Origin: Vibrio maritimus
GTDB lineage: Bacteria; Pseudomonadota; Gammaproteobacteria; Enterobacterales; Vibrionaceae
NCBI GenBank assembly: GCA_000755425.1
Contig: BBMT01000006.1
Coordinates: forward strand, 62,001-126,000
Direction: 5' to 3'
Length of the DNA stretch: 64,000 nt
The notes under the pieces were generated by a model. The model was not told where the DNA came from and did not search any database. It worked only from the letters and a program-made list of their open reading frames with translations. A program made the translations under genes and the position numbers. Of this stretch, positions 28,305 to 38,015 are shown in pieces (position 1 is the first letter of the stretch; the number at the start of each line of letters is the position of its first letter).

Positions 28305-29600
28305 ATGACCGCTAAAAAACACATGAGTGAAGTACCAATGTTCCAAAGGGTAGCAGCCTATCTTGCTATCTTAGTGGGTTACTTCTTTTACTGTTATAAC
28401 TTTGTAATTATTGACTACGTACGCCCCTACATCGTTGAAGCGTACGATGGCATTAGCCTATCAGACACCGCTCAGTTCTATACTTGGCAGTCGGTAGGTG
28501 CATTAATCGGCGCACTAAGCTGTGCTTGGTTCGCCACTCGATTTGGTAAAAAGAATACCTTGATTGCCATTACTGCTCTAAATGGCGGAGCGACCATCAT
28601 CAATATGATGTTCACTGACTACGCGACTTGGGCTGCGATGCGTTTCATCATCGGTCTATCACTTGGTGGCTATTTCACAGTAGCGGTATCACTGATGATC
28701 GGGCTATTTACACCGACAGTGCGTGGTAAGTTGACGGCATTTGCTTCATCAATGTTCTCTGTTGCACTGATGGTAATGGGTGCGTATGCAGCATTCATCT
28801 CAAGTATCGATGCTCCATGGGAAAGCCTAATGTGGGTGGGTGGTATTCCTCCTTTAGCGGCGGCAGTTGTGATGCTATTTGTATTACCAAGCGATAAAAA
28901 AGTGATCGCTTACGGTGAAGAAGAACAAGCTGCGGCAGAAAACAACAATGCTCCTGCGAGGAAAGGTTCTTGGGGCGAGATGTTAAATAAGCAAAACCGC
29001 ACCATTACTATCACTTGTTTGCTGCTTGCTGGTCTTAACTTCTACGGTTTCCAATTCTTTGGTGGTTTTGTAACGACTTATCTACGCGAAGTTCGCATGT
29101 TTGACGGTGCCACTATCGGTCTTATTTTCTCTATCTCAGCATTTGGCTCTCTATTTGGCGCTTGGTTCTGGGGTTGGGCTGCAGACAAATTCGGTCGCAA
29201 AGTGAACGCATTTGGTTTCATTCTAGCCGGTATCATGGTGTCAATTTTCTTCATCGCACCTGGCGATATGGTGATTGGTGGCCTAAACATGCTGGCTATC
29301 CTTGGCCTAATCTACAACTTTGGCCTGTCTTCTTCGGCCGTATGGGGTGGTTACTTCTCAGAGCTATTCCCGGCACACCTTCGCAGCTACGGTGCAGCAC
29401 TGTTTCACGGTGGTCGTATCCTGGGTATGTGGGCACCAATGGTACTTATCTTTATCCAAGAACGTACCGACCTGCAGACTGCAATGTGGGGCTCACCAAT
29501 CGTATGGATCATCGCAGGTCTACTATGGCTAACTCTGCCAGAGACGCTAAAAGGCGGCGTGTTCCACAAAGAGAAAAAAGTACAACAAGCGAGTGCTTAA
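28305..29600 (+). CDS. MFS transporter (sugar/organic acid:cation symporter type)
   Basis: The 431-residue protein has twelve predicted membrane helices and the MFS signatures WFATRFGKKNTL (loop 2-3 motif) and WAADKFGRKVNAF (loop 8-9), with FIIGLSLGGYFTVAV in helix 4. The style is that of the SP/AAHS sialic-acid or aromatic-acid porter branch. The AATAGGGG before the ATG serves as ribosome-binding site. It precedes an NTF2-like double-domain enzyme, a porin and a LacI regulator, which suggests one uptake route for a small carbohydrate or acid. The substrate is unknown. Confidence 0.82.
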   Translation: MTAKKHMSEVPMFQRVAAYLAILVGYFFYCYNFVIIDYVRPYIVEAYDGISLSDTAQFYTWQSVGALIGALSCAWFATRFGKKNTLIAITALNGGATIINMMFTDYATWAAMRFIIGLSLGGYFTVAVSLMIGLFTPTVRGKLTAFASSMFSVALMVMGAYAAFISSIDAPWESLMWVGGIPPLAAAVVMLFVLPSDKKVIAYGEEEQAAAENNNAPARKGSWGEMLNKQNRTITITCLLLAGLNFYGFQFFGGFVTTYLREVRMFDGATIGLIFSISAFGSLFGAWFWGWAADKFGRKVNAFGFILAGIMVSIFFIAPGDMVIGGLNMLAILGLIYNFGLSSSAVWGGYFSELFPAHLRSYGAALFHGGRILGMWAPMVLIFIQERTDLQTAMWGSPIVWIIAGLLWLTLPETLKGGVFHKEKKVQQASA

Positions 29601-29730
29601 TAAAAAGTGCTGGCTGGAAAGAACAAGGTCGGCGTAGAGGCTCTCTAATACCGCAGTTACTTGCTGACCACCTAACTTATATTACGAGTCCTGTTCCGAA
29701 ACTGACTCATCATTAATAAGAGAGATGATT

Positions 29731-30747
29731 ATGTCTAACTATCAAGAAGCAAAACGCGTTGTTCGTAACTACTTCGACGCAATGGAAAACGCAACGCATG
29801 AAAATGTTGCAGAAGTACTAAAAGCTCACACTTCAGAAGATTACCTGTGGCGCGGTGTTTACCCGTTCCGTGAGCAAGAGGGTGCACGAGCAGCGGCTGA
29901 CGTTTTCTGGGCTCCTTTGATGAAATCTATGACTCGCATGCAGCGTCGCCAAGATATCTTTATCGGTGGTGAGAACGAAGTCACTTCTGGCGAGATCTGG
30001 GTGATGAGCATGGGTCACTTCATGGGTCTATTCGACGCTGAATACCTAGGTATGCGTCCAACAGGCAAAATCATGAACATCCGTTACGCTGAATTCAACT
30101 GCGTAGAAAACGGCAAAATTACTAAAACCGGTCTTTTCCTAGACCTACTAGGTGTGATGGATCAAGCAGGTTGCTACCCACTTCCACCGTCAACAGGTAA
30201 GCACTTCACTTACCCTGGTCCTCGTAACCACGACGGTCTACTGTTTGAAGATGCAGCGCCTGAAGAAGGTCAAGCAACTCTAGATCTAGTAAACAAAATG
30301 GTTGCTGACCTATCGGCACTTAACGACAGCGGCGCAATGGGTTGCCCACCAGAAGTACTAGCTAAGAGCTGGTCAGAAGACATGATCTGGTACGGTCCAT
30401 GTGGTATCGGTGCATCTTACACGATCCCTCGTTACCAACAGCAGCACCAACTGCCGTTCCGTAACAACCTGAAAGACAAGAAGTTTAACGGCCACGTATG
30501 TCGTTTCGCAGAAGGTAGCTTCTCTTGCTTCTTCGGTTGGCCAAACCTATCTAACACGCCAATCGGTGGTTTCCTAGGCATGACTGGCGGCGAAGTTCGT
30601 GCAGACATGCAAGTAGTAGACGTTTACTACCGTGACGGCGACAAACTGTCTGAGAACTGGGTACTGATCGATCTACCTTACTGGCTAAAACAGCAAGGTC
30701 TAGACGTGTTCGAGCGTACTTCAAGCATCCTGAACCCTTCTCTATAA
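29731..30747 (+). CDS. Double NTF2-like/SnoaL-like domain protein, highly biased codons
   Basis: The 338-residue cytoplasmic protein consists of two tandem NTF2/SnoaL-like domains: the first around residues 5-135 (ADVFWAPLMKSMTRMQRRQD, NIRYAEFNCVENGKITKTGLF), the second around 180-325 (VNKMVADLSALNDSG, KSWSEDMIWYGPCGIGASY, MQVVDVYYRDGDKLSENWVL). The first copy's ExGxI in NCVENGKI and DMIWYGP in the second are typical polyketide-cyclase-like features. Codon choice is strongly biased to CTA, GGT, CGT, AAC and TAC, like gnd, implying high expression. An in-frame ATG also exists at 29725. Reaction and substrate are unknown; it follows an MFS transporter. Confidence 0.7.
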   Translation: MSNYQEAKRVVRNYFDAMENATHENVAEVLKAHTSEDYLWRGVYPFREQEGARAAADVFWAPLMKSMTRMQRRQDIFIGGENEVTSGEIWVMSMGHFMGLFDAEYLGMRPTGKIMNIRYAEFNCVENGKITKTGLFLDLLGVMDQAGCYPLPPSTGKHFTYPGPRNHDGLLFEDAAPEEGQATLDLVNKMVADLSALNDSGAMGCPPEVLAKSWSEDMIWYGPCGIGASYTIPRYQQQHQLPFRNNLKDKKFNGHVCRFAEGSFSCFFGWPNLSNTPIGGFLGMTGGEVRADMQVVDVYYRDGDKLSENWVLIDLPYWLKQQGLDVFERTSSILNPSL

Positions 30748-30799
30748 GAGCAATACCTACGGCTTGAGTGTCCTCTCAACCTCAAGCCTGCTCCCAACT

Positions 30800-30825
30800 G
30801 ATGCCACAGGATGTGGCATCATTTT
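30800..30825 (+). terminator. Intrinsic terminator
   Basis: GATGCCACA / TGTGGCATC is a perfect 9-bp stem with a 3-base loop and ATTTT after it, between the double NTF2-like gene and the porin gene. Confidence 0.75.
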
Positions 30826-30893
30826 CCCTGATGATTATTTTTAACGGGCTGTTAGGCACGGAGGCTTTCTATTGCCTGTAAAGTAGGAAGCAA

Positions 30894-31997
30894 ATGAAAA
30901 AGTCTGCACTAAGTGTACTTGTATTAACCGCACTGACTTCTGCCTCAGCGATGGCCGCACACACTTTTACCAATGACAATGGTGACACCCTAACAATTGA
31001 TGGCCGTTTTGAAGTTCGTTACCAAAACAAAGCTCGTGATTTTGATAACAGCGCAGGTGAGTATGAAGCTCGCAGTGATGAGTTCAACAGTGGTAGTTCC
31101 CGTTTCGGCTTTAAAGGTGTTAAGCAACTAGACAATGGATGGCAAGGCTTTGGTCATGCGGAGTGGGGCTACAACTCGTCGTCGACCTCTAATGATATCT
31201 ATAGCCGTCTACTCTACGCAGGTCTGGAACACGAGAAGTGGGGTAAGATTGCCGCTGGTACTAAGCAGTGGAGTACATTCTACGATGTAGCTTGGTATAC
31301 CGACTTGGGTCGTACGTATGGATCTCGCGGTACGGGTTACTACAACTTAGCGGACTGGGGTATTGCCTCTGGTACAGGTCGCGCGGAAAACTCGATCACT
31401 TACCGTAACAACGTCGGTGGTGATTGGAAATATGGCTTTACCTACCAAACGACACGAAACGATGTGGCACTTGCTGGCAGCGCAACCGCAACGTTGAAAA
31501 ACGGTATGGGCGCGTCGACGTCTTATGCATTTGGGAATGGCTTGACGCTTGGCCTGGCTTATCACCAGAATGAGCTCACAGATATCGAAAATGCATCGAA
31601 TATCAGCGATGGAGACATCCAACGTATCGCATTGTTGGGTGCAAACTACTCGCTAGGTGGCTTCTATGTTGGTGCGACATACAGCCAAGGTTCAAACTGG
31701 GAAGTGAATGACAACGCCGAGTTCTATGACTCACGCGGCGCTGAGCTTTACACTTACTACCACTTTGACAACGGTCTGCGTCCAACGCTTAACCTTAACT
31801 ACTTAGCTAGTACTGATGACAATGGCAGCGGGTATGAGCGTCAAACGGTTATTCCTGGTTTAGAGTATCACTTCACCAAGAATACCTTCCTTCTTTGGGC
31901 GGAATACCAATTTGACCAAGGTAACGACCAATACGTACAAGATCACTACGATAACCGCGACAACCAATTCTCAGCGGGTATTCGTTACTACTTCTAA
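30894..31997 (+). CDS. Outer membrane porin (OmpC/OmpU-type)
   Basis: The 367-residue protein begins with a signal peptide (MKKSALSVLVLTALTSASAMA, cleavage after AMA), followed by a 16-strand porin barrel pattern: TIDGRFEVRYQNK, RFGFKGVKQLDNGWQGFGHAEW, YAGLEHEKWGKIAAGTK and a terminal strand SAGIRYYF ending in phenylalanine, the Omp assembly signal. It forms a trimeric diffusion pore. Gene position, between the MFS/NTF2-like pair and a LacI regulator, suggests a dedicated channel for the same nutrient rather than a housekeeping porin. Confidence 0.88.
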   Translation: MKKSALSVLVLTALTSASAMAAHTFTNDNGDTLTIDGRFEVRYQNKARDFDNSAGEYEARSDEFNSGSSRFGFKGVKQLDNGWQGFGHAEWGYNSSSTSNDIYSRLLYAGLEHEKWGKIAAGTKQWSTFYDVAWYTDLGRTYGSRGTGYYNLADWGIASGTGRAENSITYRNNVGGDWKYGFTYQTTRNDVALAGSATATLKNGMGASTSYAFGNGLTLGLAYHQNELTDIENASNISDGDIQRIALLGANYSLGGFYVGATYSQGSNWEVNDNAEFYDSRGAELYTYYHFDNGLRPTLNLNYLASTDDNGSGYERQTVIPGLEYHFTKNTFLLWAEYQFDQGNDQYVQDHYDNRDNQFSAGIRYYF

Positions 31998-32083
31998 TGA
32001 ATTGTTCCCTCAACCGTAGCAATTTGGGAACAGGTAATTGTTGCGTTGATGGTACAACCCATTTTAGATGATTGTAAACGGCT

Positions 32084-32118
32084 AAAGCCTTACATTTAAA
32101 CGATGTAAGGCTTTTCTG
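32084..32118 (+). terminator. Intrinsic terminator after the porin gene
   Basis: AAAGCCTTACAT / ATGTAAGGCTTT is a perfect 12-bp stem with a 7-base loop and a short T-run. It isolates the LacI gene from the porin gene. Confidence 0.85.
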
Positions 32119-32129
32119 TTTATGCATAC

Positions 32130-32147
32130 GTACCATTTTTATGATAC
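32130..32147. promoter_or_regulatory. Candidate LacI-type operator
   Basis: GTACCAT and ATGATAC form an inverted repeat with one mismatch and a TTTT spacer, 37 bases upstream of the LacI-family gene. This suits autoregulation. No clear second copy was seen upstream of the transporter, NTF2-like or porin genes. Confidence 0.35.
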
Positions 32148-32183
32148 ATTGTGCGCCATCGGTTAGGTGAATGATTACTATAA

Positions 32184-33184
32184 ATGAATATCCCAAAACA
32201 AACGGTCACATCCAAAGACGTCGCTAAATTGGCCGGCGTTTCGCAGTCTACGGTCTCTCGCGTGTTTGTCGAGGGCAGTTCGGTATCTGAAAAGACGAAG
32301 CAAAAGGTATTTGAAGCGGCCAAAGCGCTCAACTACCGTCCAAACGCCTTCGCGCGCAGTTTAACAACGAATCAATCCAAGCTGATTGGCTTAGTTTTCC
32401 CCGATGCAGACTATCCAATCCATATGAAAACACTACAGCTTATCAGTAGCGAACTGCAAAAGCTGGGCTACTCAGCGGTGTTGATACCATGGCAAGTGGA
32501 TGGTGATAGTCATTCGATTCCCAATATTTTCCAATATCGTGTCGATGGGGTGATCGCCGCGTCGGCAACGTTCAATACCGCTCTGTATGAAGAGTGTGAA
32601 GAGTTTAATATTCCTATTGTTCAGTACGCGAGAGTGGTTGAAGGGACAAAGAGTAGCTATGTGATTAGTGATAACTACTCGGCGGGTCAAATTGCGGCTC
32701 AAAAGTTTGCTGATAGCGCACTTAATGATGTGGTGTATTTAACCGGTGAAGTACCGACCTTTACCAACCAAGAGCGCGTCAATGGCTTTTGTGATGAGTT
32801 TCAGGCGTTGACTGGGAAGCCACCGAGAGTCATTGAAGCCAACTACGACTATAGCGGCTCGCTTGAAGAGATCCGCACTCTGTTAAGCGCTGGGAAGCCG
32901 CCACAAGCTGTATTCTGTGCAACTGACAATTTGGCGATGGCATTTATGGATATCGCCCGTTTTGAGTTCAATCTAGATGTGCCAAATGATGTGCAGGTTA
33001 TTGGCTTTGATGATATTCCTCAAGCAACATGGTTAAGCTATCAGTGTCTACCTTCCGTCAAGACTTCGCCCGTCTTGCTCGCGAGTCGGTAAAAATCATT
33101 TCAAATCAGATAAAAGAGAAAGATTCTAGCTTGGTGCGTTTGATGGTGCCGGTGCGCTTTATTGAGCGAAATAGTACCAAGTAA
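32184..33184 (+). CDS. LacI-family transcriptional regulator (frameshifted near the 3' end)
   Basis: The N-terminal HTH TSKDVAKLAGVSQSTVSRVF and the hinge NYRPNAFARSLTTNQSKLIG are textbook LacI. The periplasmic-binding-like domain follows (LVFPDADYPIHMKTLQLI, FCATDNLAMAFMDIARFE, VQVIGFDDIPQATWLSYQ). The frame breaks near 33048. One base restored gives STFRQDFARLARESVKII to the stop at 33184, making about 333 residues, the normal length. It likely senses a ligand of the adjacent MFS/porin/NTF2-like system. Confidence 0.85.
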
Positions 33185-33344
33185 CCTCGCTTTGTTTATC
33201 TGCGTCTATACTAGACGTGGTCAGACCTTATCATTTGAGTGAATTTGCCTATCCTTTGGATAGGCAAAACTTATTTTCTTTTTATCTAGCACGCTGTTAA
33301 CATTGCGTCCGCTAAACAATTGCCCCATTGTCTAAGGAAAAAAG

Positions 33345-34847
33345 ATGGTAATACCTGAAAACAGTAGCATCGTGATTTTTGGTGCTTCAGGCGACCTTAC
33401 GTACCGTAAGTTGATCCCTGCTCTTTACCATTTGTACGCTAGCGACCAGCTACCAAAATCATTTGCAATTCTTGGTGTCAGCCGTACTCAGTACAGTGAT
33501 GAGTCTTATCGCGAGAAGTTGAAAACTTCTTTGCAAGAGATGGAAAAGACCGAGCCAGAAACGCTCGACGCATTTTGTAACCATCTTCATTATCAAGCGA
33601 TTGATACCTCAGATACCCAAGACTACGCGAAACTCGCAACCCGCCTTGATGACGTTGCTAACCAATACGGTTTTGAACAACGTAACACGCTATTCTATTT
33701 GGCGACGCCGCCAAGCCTTTACAGCATTATCCCTGCGAGCCTAGCTGCTCACGGCCTTAATGATGAAAGCCAAGGCTGGAAACGCCTTATTATCGAAAAG
33801 CCATTCGGCTACGACTTAGCGTCTGCACGTCAACTCGACAAAGAGATTCACGAGCACTTCCAAGAGCACCAAATCTATCGTATCGACCATTATCTTGGTA
33901 AAGAAACCGTTCAGAACCTACTTGTTCTGCGTTTCTCAAATGCGATGTTTGAACCGCTCTGGAACCACCAGTACGTCGACTACGTCGAAATTACTGGCGC
34001 GGAATTCCTCGGTGTTGAAGAGCGTGGTGGCTATTACGATGGCTCTGGCGCGGTGCGCGATATGTTCCAAAACCACTTGCTACAAGTATTGGCAATGGTG
34101 GGTATGGAGTCTCCAGCACAAATTAATGCTGACGCGATCCGTAACGAAGTGGTTAAAGTGCTGCAATGTCTGCGCCCACTATCTGATGACGATTTGCGAA
34201 ACAACCTTGTATTGGGTCAATACACAGAATCAAACGTTCGCGGACAGTTCCTACCAAGCTATCGTGATGAACATGGCGTAGCGGATGACTCGCGCACGGA
34301 AACCTACGTGGGTTTGAAGATGTTTATCGACAACTGGCGTTGGAATGGCGTGCCTTTTTATGTGCGCACAGGTAAACGTTTGCCAACACGTGTGACTGAA
34401 GTTGTGATTCACTTTAAACAAACACCACACCCGGTGTTTGGCAAAGATGCACCAGAGAATAAACTGATCATTCGTATTCAACCGGATGAAGGTATTCAAA
34501 TGAGCTTTGGCTTAAAAGAGCCAGGTGCTGGTTTTAATGCCAAAGAAGTGAAAATGAACTTCCACTACGCATCGCTACAAGAGACGCAAATGCTAACGGC
34601 ATATGAGCGTCTTCTTCTAGATGCGTTAAATGGTGATGCGACACTCTTTGCCCGCAGCGACGCGGTTGAAGCGTGTTGGGAGTTCGTACAACCGATTCTG
34701 GACTTCAAGCAAGATCCACAAGCGCTATTTGGCTATGCATGTGGTACTTGGGGACCGAAAGAGTGTGATCAGCTGCTTCATAACGATGGTCGCGCATGGC
34801 GCTTCCCTTGTAAGAACCTGACAGACACAGATTACTGCGAACTGTAA
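33345..34847 (+). CDS. zwf: Glucose-6-phosphate 1-dehydrogenase
   Basis: This is the first enzyme of the oxidative pentose phosphate pathway, producing 6-phosphogluconolactone and NADPH. The 500-residue protein has the NADP-binding [16 protein letters not shown] near residue 14, the substrate site [13 protein letters not shown], and VRTGKRLP near the C-terminal third. An AAGGAAAA site precedes the ATG. The usual next gene in Vibrio, pgl (6-phosphogluconolactonase), is missing: gnd follows after 95 bases. Confidence 0.95.
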   Translation: MVIPENSSIVIFGASGDLTYRKLIPALYHLYASDQLPKSFAILGVSRTQYSDESYREKLKTSLQEMEKTEPETLDAFCNHLHYQAIDTSDTQDYAKLATRLDDVANQYGFEQRNTLFYLATPPSLYSIIPASLAAHGLNDESQGWKRLIIEKPFGYDLASARQLDKEIHEHFQEHQIYRIDHYLGKETVQNLLVLRFSNAMFEPLWNHQYVDYVEITGAEFLGVEERGGYYDGSGAVRDMFQNHLLQVLAMVGMESPAQINADAIRNEVVKVLQCLRPLSDDDLRNNLVLGQYTESNVRGQFLPSYRDEHGVADDSRTETYVGLKMFIDNWRWNGVPFYVRTGKRLPTRVTEVVIHFKQTPHPVFGKDAPENKLIIRIQPDEGIQMSFGLKEPGAGFNAKEVKMNFHYASLQETQMLTAYERLLLDALNGDATLFARSDAVEACWEFVQPILDFKQDPQALFGYACGTWGPKECDQLLHNDGRAWRFPCKNLTDTDYCEL

Positions 34848-34859
34848 TCAAAGAATTAT

Positions 34860-34893
34860 GTCGCGCTAGGAGAGCTGCACAACTTGGCGCGAC
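34860..34893 (+). other. Hairpin in the zwf-gnd gap
   Basis: GTCGCGC (34860-34866) and GCGCGAC (34887-34893) can pair around a 20-base loop, followed by CAAAAATTT. It is the only structure in the short spacer where pgl would normally lie. Confidence 0.4.
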
Positions 34894-34942
34894 CAAAAAT
34901 TTCAAAGCAGCAAGTTAAGTTGCCGAATTGATGGAGAGAATG

Positions 34943-36391
34943 ATGAAAGGTGATATTGGTGTAATTGGTCTGGCGGTAATGGGTCAGAACCTTATCCTAA
35001 ACATGAATGACCATGGCTTTAAAGTCGTGGCTCACAACCGTACTGCTGCAAAAGTTGACGAGTTCCTAGAAGGTCCAGCGAAAGGCACTAACATTGTTGG
35101 CGCATACTCACTAGAAGAGCTAGTTGAGAAACTAGAAACGCCGCGTAAAGTGATGCTAATGGTACGTGCTGGTGACGTTGTCGATAAGTTCATCGAAGCG
35201 CTAGTACCACTGCTAGACAAAGGCGACATCATCATTGATGGCGGTAACACAAACTACCCAGATACTAACCGTCGTGTTGCTGCTCTTCGTGAGAAAGGCA
35301 TCCACTTCATCGGTACAGGTGTATCTGGTGGTGAAGAAGGCGCTCGTTTCGGTCCTTCAATCATGCCAGGCGGCGCGGTTGAAGCTTGGGAAGCGGTTAA
35401 GCCTATTTTCCAAGGTATCTCTGCAAAAACTGACGCTGGTGAGCCTTGTTGTGACTGGGTTGGTAACGATGGTGCAGGTCACTTCGTTAAAATGGTACAC
35501 AACGGCATCGAATACGGTGACATGCAGTTGATTACTGAAGCGTATCAGTTCATGAAAGACGGTCTAGGCATGTCTGCTGACGAAATGCAGGCGGTATTCG
35601 CAGACTGGAACAAGACAGAGCTAGATAGCTACCTAGTAGAAATCACTGCTGATATCCTTGGTTACAAAGATGAAGATGGTGAGCCACTAGTAGAGAAGAT
35701 CCTTGATACTGCGGGCCAAAAAGGCACGGGTAAATGGACAGGTATCAACGCACTAGACCTAGGTATTCCACTAACACTTATCTCTGAGTCTGTATTCTCT
35801 CGTTGTCTATCTGCACTTAAAGACCAGCGCGTTGAAGCAGAGTCTCTATTCGGTAAGACAATCACACCAGTAGAAGGTGATAAGCAAGAGTGGGTTGATG
35901 CACTTCGTCAGGCGCTACTAGCGTCTAAAATTATCTCTTACGCTCAAGGTTTCATGCTAATGCGTGAAGCATCAAACGAGAACGGTTGGGATCTAAACTA
36001 CGGTAACGTAGCACTAATGTGGCGTGGTGGTTGTATTATCCGCTCTGCATTCCTAGGTAACATCCGTGATGCATACGAAGCAAACCCAGACATCGCATTC
36101 CTAGGTTCTGATGAGTACTTCAAGAACATCCTACAAAGCAGCCTAGCGGCATGGCGTAAAGTAGCAGCGAAATCTCTAGAAGCAGGCATCCCAATGCCAT
36201 GTACGATTTCTGCACTATCTTTCCTAGACGGCTACACAACAGCTCGTCTGCCAGCGAATTTGCTTCAAGCTCAACGTGACTACTTTGGTGCTCACACTTA
36301 CGAGCGTACTGACCGTCCACGTGGTGAGTTCTTCCACACTAACTGGACTGGTACAGGCGGCGATACTGCGTCTACAACTTACGACGTGTAA
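34943..36391 (+). CDS. gnd: 6-phosphogluconate dehydrogenase, decarboxylating
   Basis: The enzyme oxidatively decarboxylates 6-phosphogluconate to ribulose-5-phosphate. IGVIGLAVMGQNLILNM is the NADP-binding motif, GTGVSGGEEGARFGPSIMPGG the substrate loop, and KMVHNGIEYGDMQ the catalytic lysine region; the C-terminus ends in TASTTYDV. About 482 residues. Two adjacent ATGs (34940, 34943) follow GGAGAG; the second has better spacing. Codon bias is very strong, indicating high expression. It follows zwf at 95 bases with no pgl between. Confidence 0.95.
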   Translation: MKGDIGVIGLAVMGQNLILNMNDHGFKVVAHNRTAAKVDEFLEGPAKGTNIVGAYSLEELVEKLETPRKVMLMVRAGDVVDKFIEALVPLLDKGDIIIDGGNTNYPDTNRRVAALREKGIHFIGTGVSGGEEGARFGPSIMPGGAVEAWEAVKPIFQGISAKTDAGEPCCDWVGNDGAGHFVKMVHNGIEYGDMQLITEAYQFMKDGLGMSADEMQAVFADWNKTELDSYLVEITADILGYKDEDGEPLVEKILDTAGQKGTGKWTGINALDLGIPLTLISESVFSRCLSALKDQRVEAESLFGKTITPVEGDKQEWVDALRQALLASKIISYAQGFMLMREASNENGWDLNYGNVALMWRGGCIIRSAFLGNIRDAYEANPDIAFLGSDEYFKNILQSSLAAWRKVAAKSLEAGIPMPCTISALSFLDGYTTARLPANLLQAQRDYFGAHTYERTDRPRGEFFHTNWTGTGGDTASTTYDV

Positions 36392-36420
36392 TCAGTTCGA
36401 ACTCTAGAACCATGATTAGA

Positions 36421-36448
36421 AGCCTCGCTATTTAGCGAGGCTTTTTTT
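36421..36448 (+). terminator. Intrinsic terminator after gnd
   Basis: AGCCTCGCT / AGCGAGGCT is a perfect 9-bp stem with a 4-base loop and seven T residues, 29 bases after the gnd stop. Confidence 0.9.
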
Positions 36449-36620
36449 ATCCAATGGAAAGAAGCAGAAGTACTTAACGCGCTCATTGAGCCACGGTGAG
36501 ACCTATTCGAAAATCATATACCTTCTAACACACTATAAAGGTGGTTGTCTGTCATAATGAAGCCACTTTCATAGATGACAGTGGAAAGTCATCACAAGGA
36601 CTACTTGAAAAGGAAACGCT

Positions 36621-36980
36621 ATGGGCTCATATCTCAATATTCTCTCTGCTGACACTGCGTTATTTGACTTAGTGACGAAATCTCCACAACTTGCTGACGT
36701 CGACTTCATTTCTCTTCCACCTCTAGATGGTAAGCCTAGCGTGGCTTATTTTGGAGCAAAACTGGAGAACCACTCGATTTTAGAGCGAGTCTCCAAACAT
36801 GCGCTAGACAAAGACATCTACTACCGATATACGGATACCGAGCAACAAGGCGCTGACAGTGCATTAGTTCACTATCGCAATGGGATTACGCGAGTATTAC
36901 TCAAGTTTTCAAGTGATAACGGAGATGCACTGCGTTATCAAAATGAGCTGATTGCTGAAACGCATCAGCCAAGCCTCTAG
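36621..36980 (+). CDS. Hypothetical protein, 119 residues
   Basis: This small soluble protein (MGSYLNILSADTALFDLVTK) has no signal peptide or membrane segment. It has a good ribosome-binding site (AAAAGGAAA) and Vibrio-like codon usage. No family was recognised. It stands alone between the gnd terminator and the aldo/keto reductase gene. Confidence 0.55.
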   Translation: MGSYLNILSADTALFDLVTKSPQLADVDFISLPPLDGKPSVAYFGAKLENHSILERVSKHALDKDIYYRYTDTEQQGADSALVHYRNGITRVLLKFSSDNGDALRYQNELIAETHQPSL

Positions 36981-37133
36981 AACATTTAGCAGCACACTCT
37001 CGTTAAAGGGCATGAAACTGAACGAAGAGGGACTTTTGCAAAAAAGACAAAAGACATTTGTGACTTTGGTAATAAATTGTCATCCGGCAACTTGGTAGAC
37101 TGACCGGATAACAATCAAAACTAAGGAGAAATC

Positions 37134-37939
37134 ATGTCCCTTTCAATTCCAACGCTTGGTGCTGGCACATTTCGATTAAAAGGTGAAGATGCTTACAACT
37201 CGGTAAAAATGGCATTAGAGGCCGCTATCGCCACATCGATACCGCGCAGATCTACGGCAATGAAAAAGAAGTTGGCCAGGCTATTGCGGATTCGGGTATT
37301 GCACGTGCAGATTTGTATGTCACCACTAAAATCTGGATGGACAAACTAGGGAAAGCGTCTTTCATTCCAAGCCTTGATGAGAGCCTAAAAGACTTGCAGC
37401 TAGAGCAGGTCGATTTGCTATTGATCCACTGGCCTCTAAAAGACGATGCAGTCCCAATGGAAGAGTATCTAAAGGAACTTAAACACGCGCAGGACACTGG
37501 GCTTGCTCGTCATATTGGAGTATCTAACTTTACCGTTGCGCAGATGCAGCAGGCGATTGATATTTTAGGTGAGGGCGTTCTATACACCAATCAGGTCGAG
37601 GTTCACCCTTATCTGCAAAACCGCCAGGTTGTTGATTTTTGTCAGCAGCACAACCTCATCGTAACCGGCTATATGCCTTTTGCATACGGTGACGTATTGA
37701 AGGACGGCTCAATTAAACACATAGCAGAGAAACATCAAGCGACACCTGCACAAGTTGTGTTGGCGTGGATGGCGAAATCGGGCTTCGTGACCATTCCATC
37801 ATCAACTAAGAAGGCGAACATCGAGAGCAACCTTGGCTACGTGGATGTGGTGTTAACCGATGAAGATATGGTGACCATTGCCAATCTAGATCGAGGTCAT
37901 CGTTTAGCAAACCCAGATTTCGCACCAGAATGGGACTAG
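37134..37939 (+). CDS. dkgB: 2,5-didehydrogluconate reductase B-type aldo/keto reductase (frameshifted)
   Basis: Aldo/keto reductase of about 268 residues, a TIM barrel using NADPH. The first frame (MSLSIPTLGAGTFRLKGEDAY) breaks near 37222. One base restored gives YRHIDTAQIYGNEKEVG, containing the catalytic aspartate and tyrosine, then VTTKIWMDKLGK with the lysine and LLLIHWPLKDDAVPMEEY with the histidine. The C-terminus ends RLANPDFAPEWD, as in DkgB, which reduces 2,5-diketogluconate and methylglyoxal. It is monocistronic, with a strong terminator. Confidence 0.85.
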
Positions 37940-37970
37940 ATTTGGTGTGTTAGCTGCGAAGTATGAAAGA

Positions 37971-38000
37971 AAAACGTCAGGTATTTGCCTGACGTTTTTT
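37971..38000. terminator. Bidirectional intrinsic terminator
   Basis: AAAACGTCAGG / CCTGACGTTTT is a perfect 11-bp stem with a 6-base loop and T-run. It lies between the convergent aldo/keto reductase and TauE genes. Confidence 0.88.
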
Positions 38001-38015
38001 TATGACCTCAGTCAC

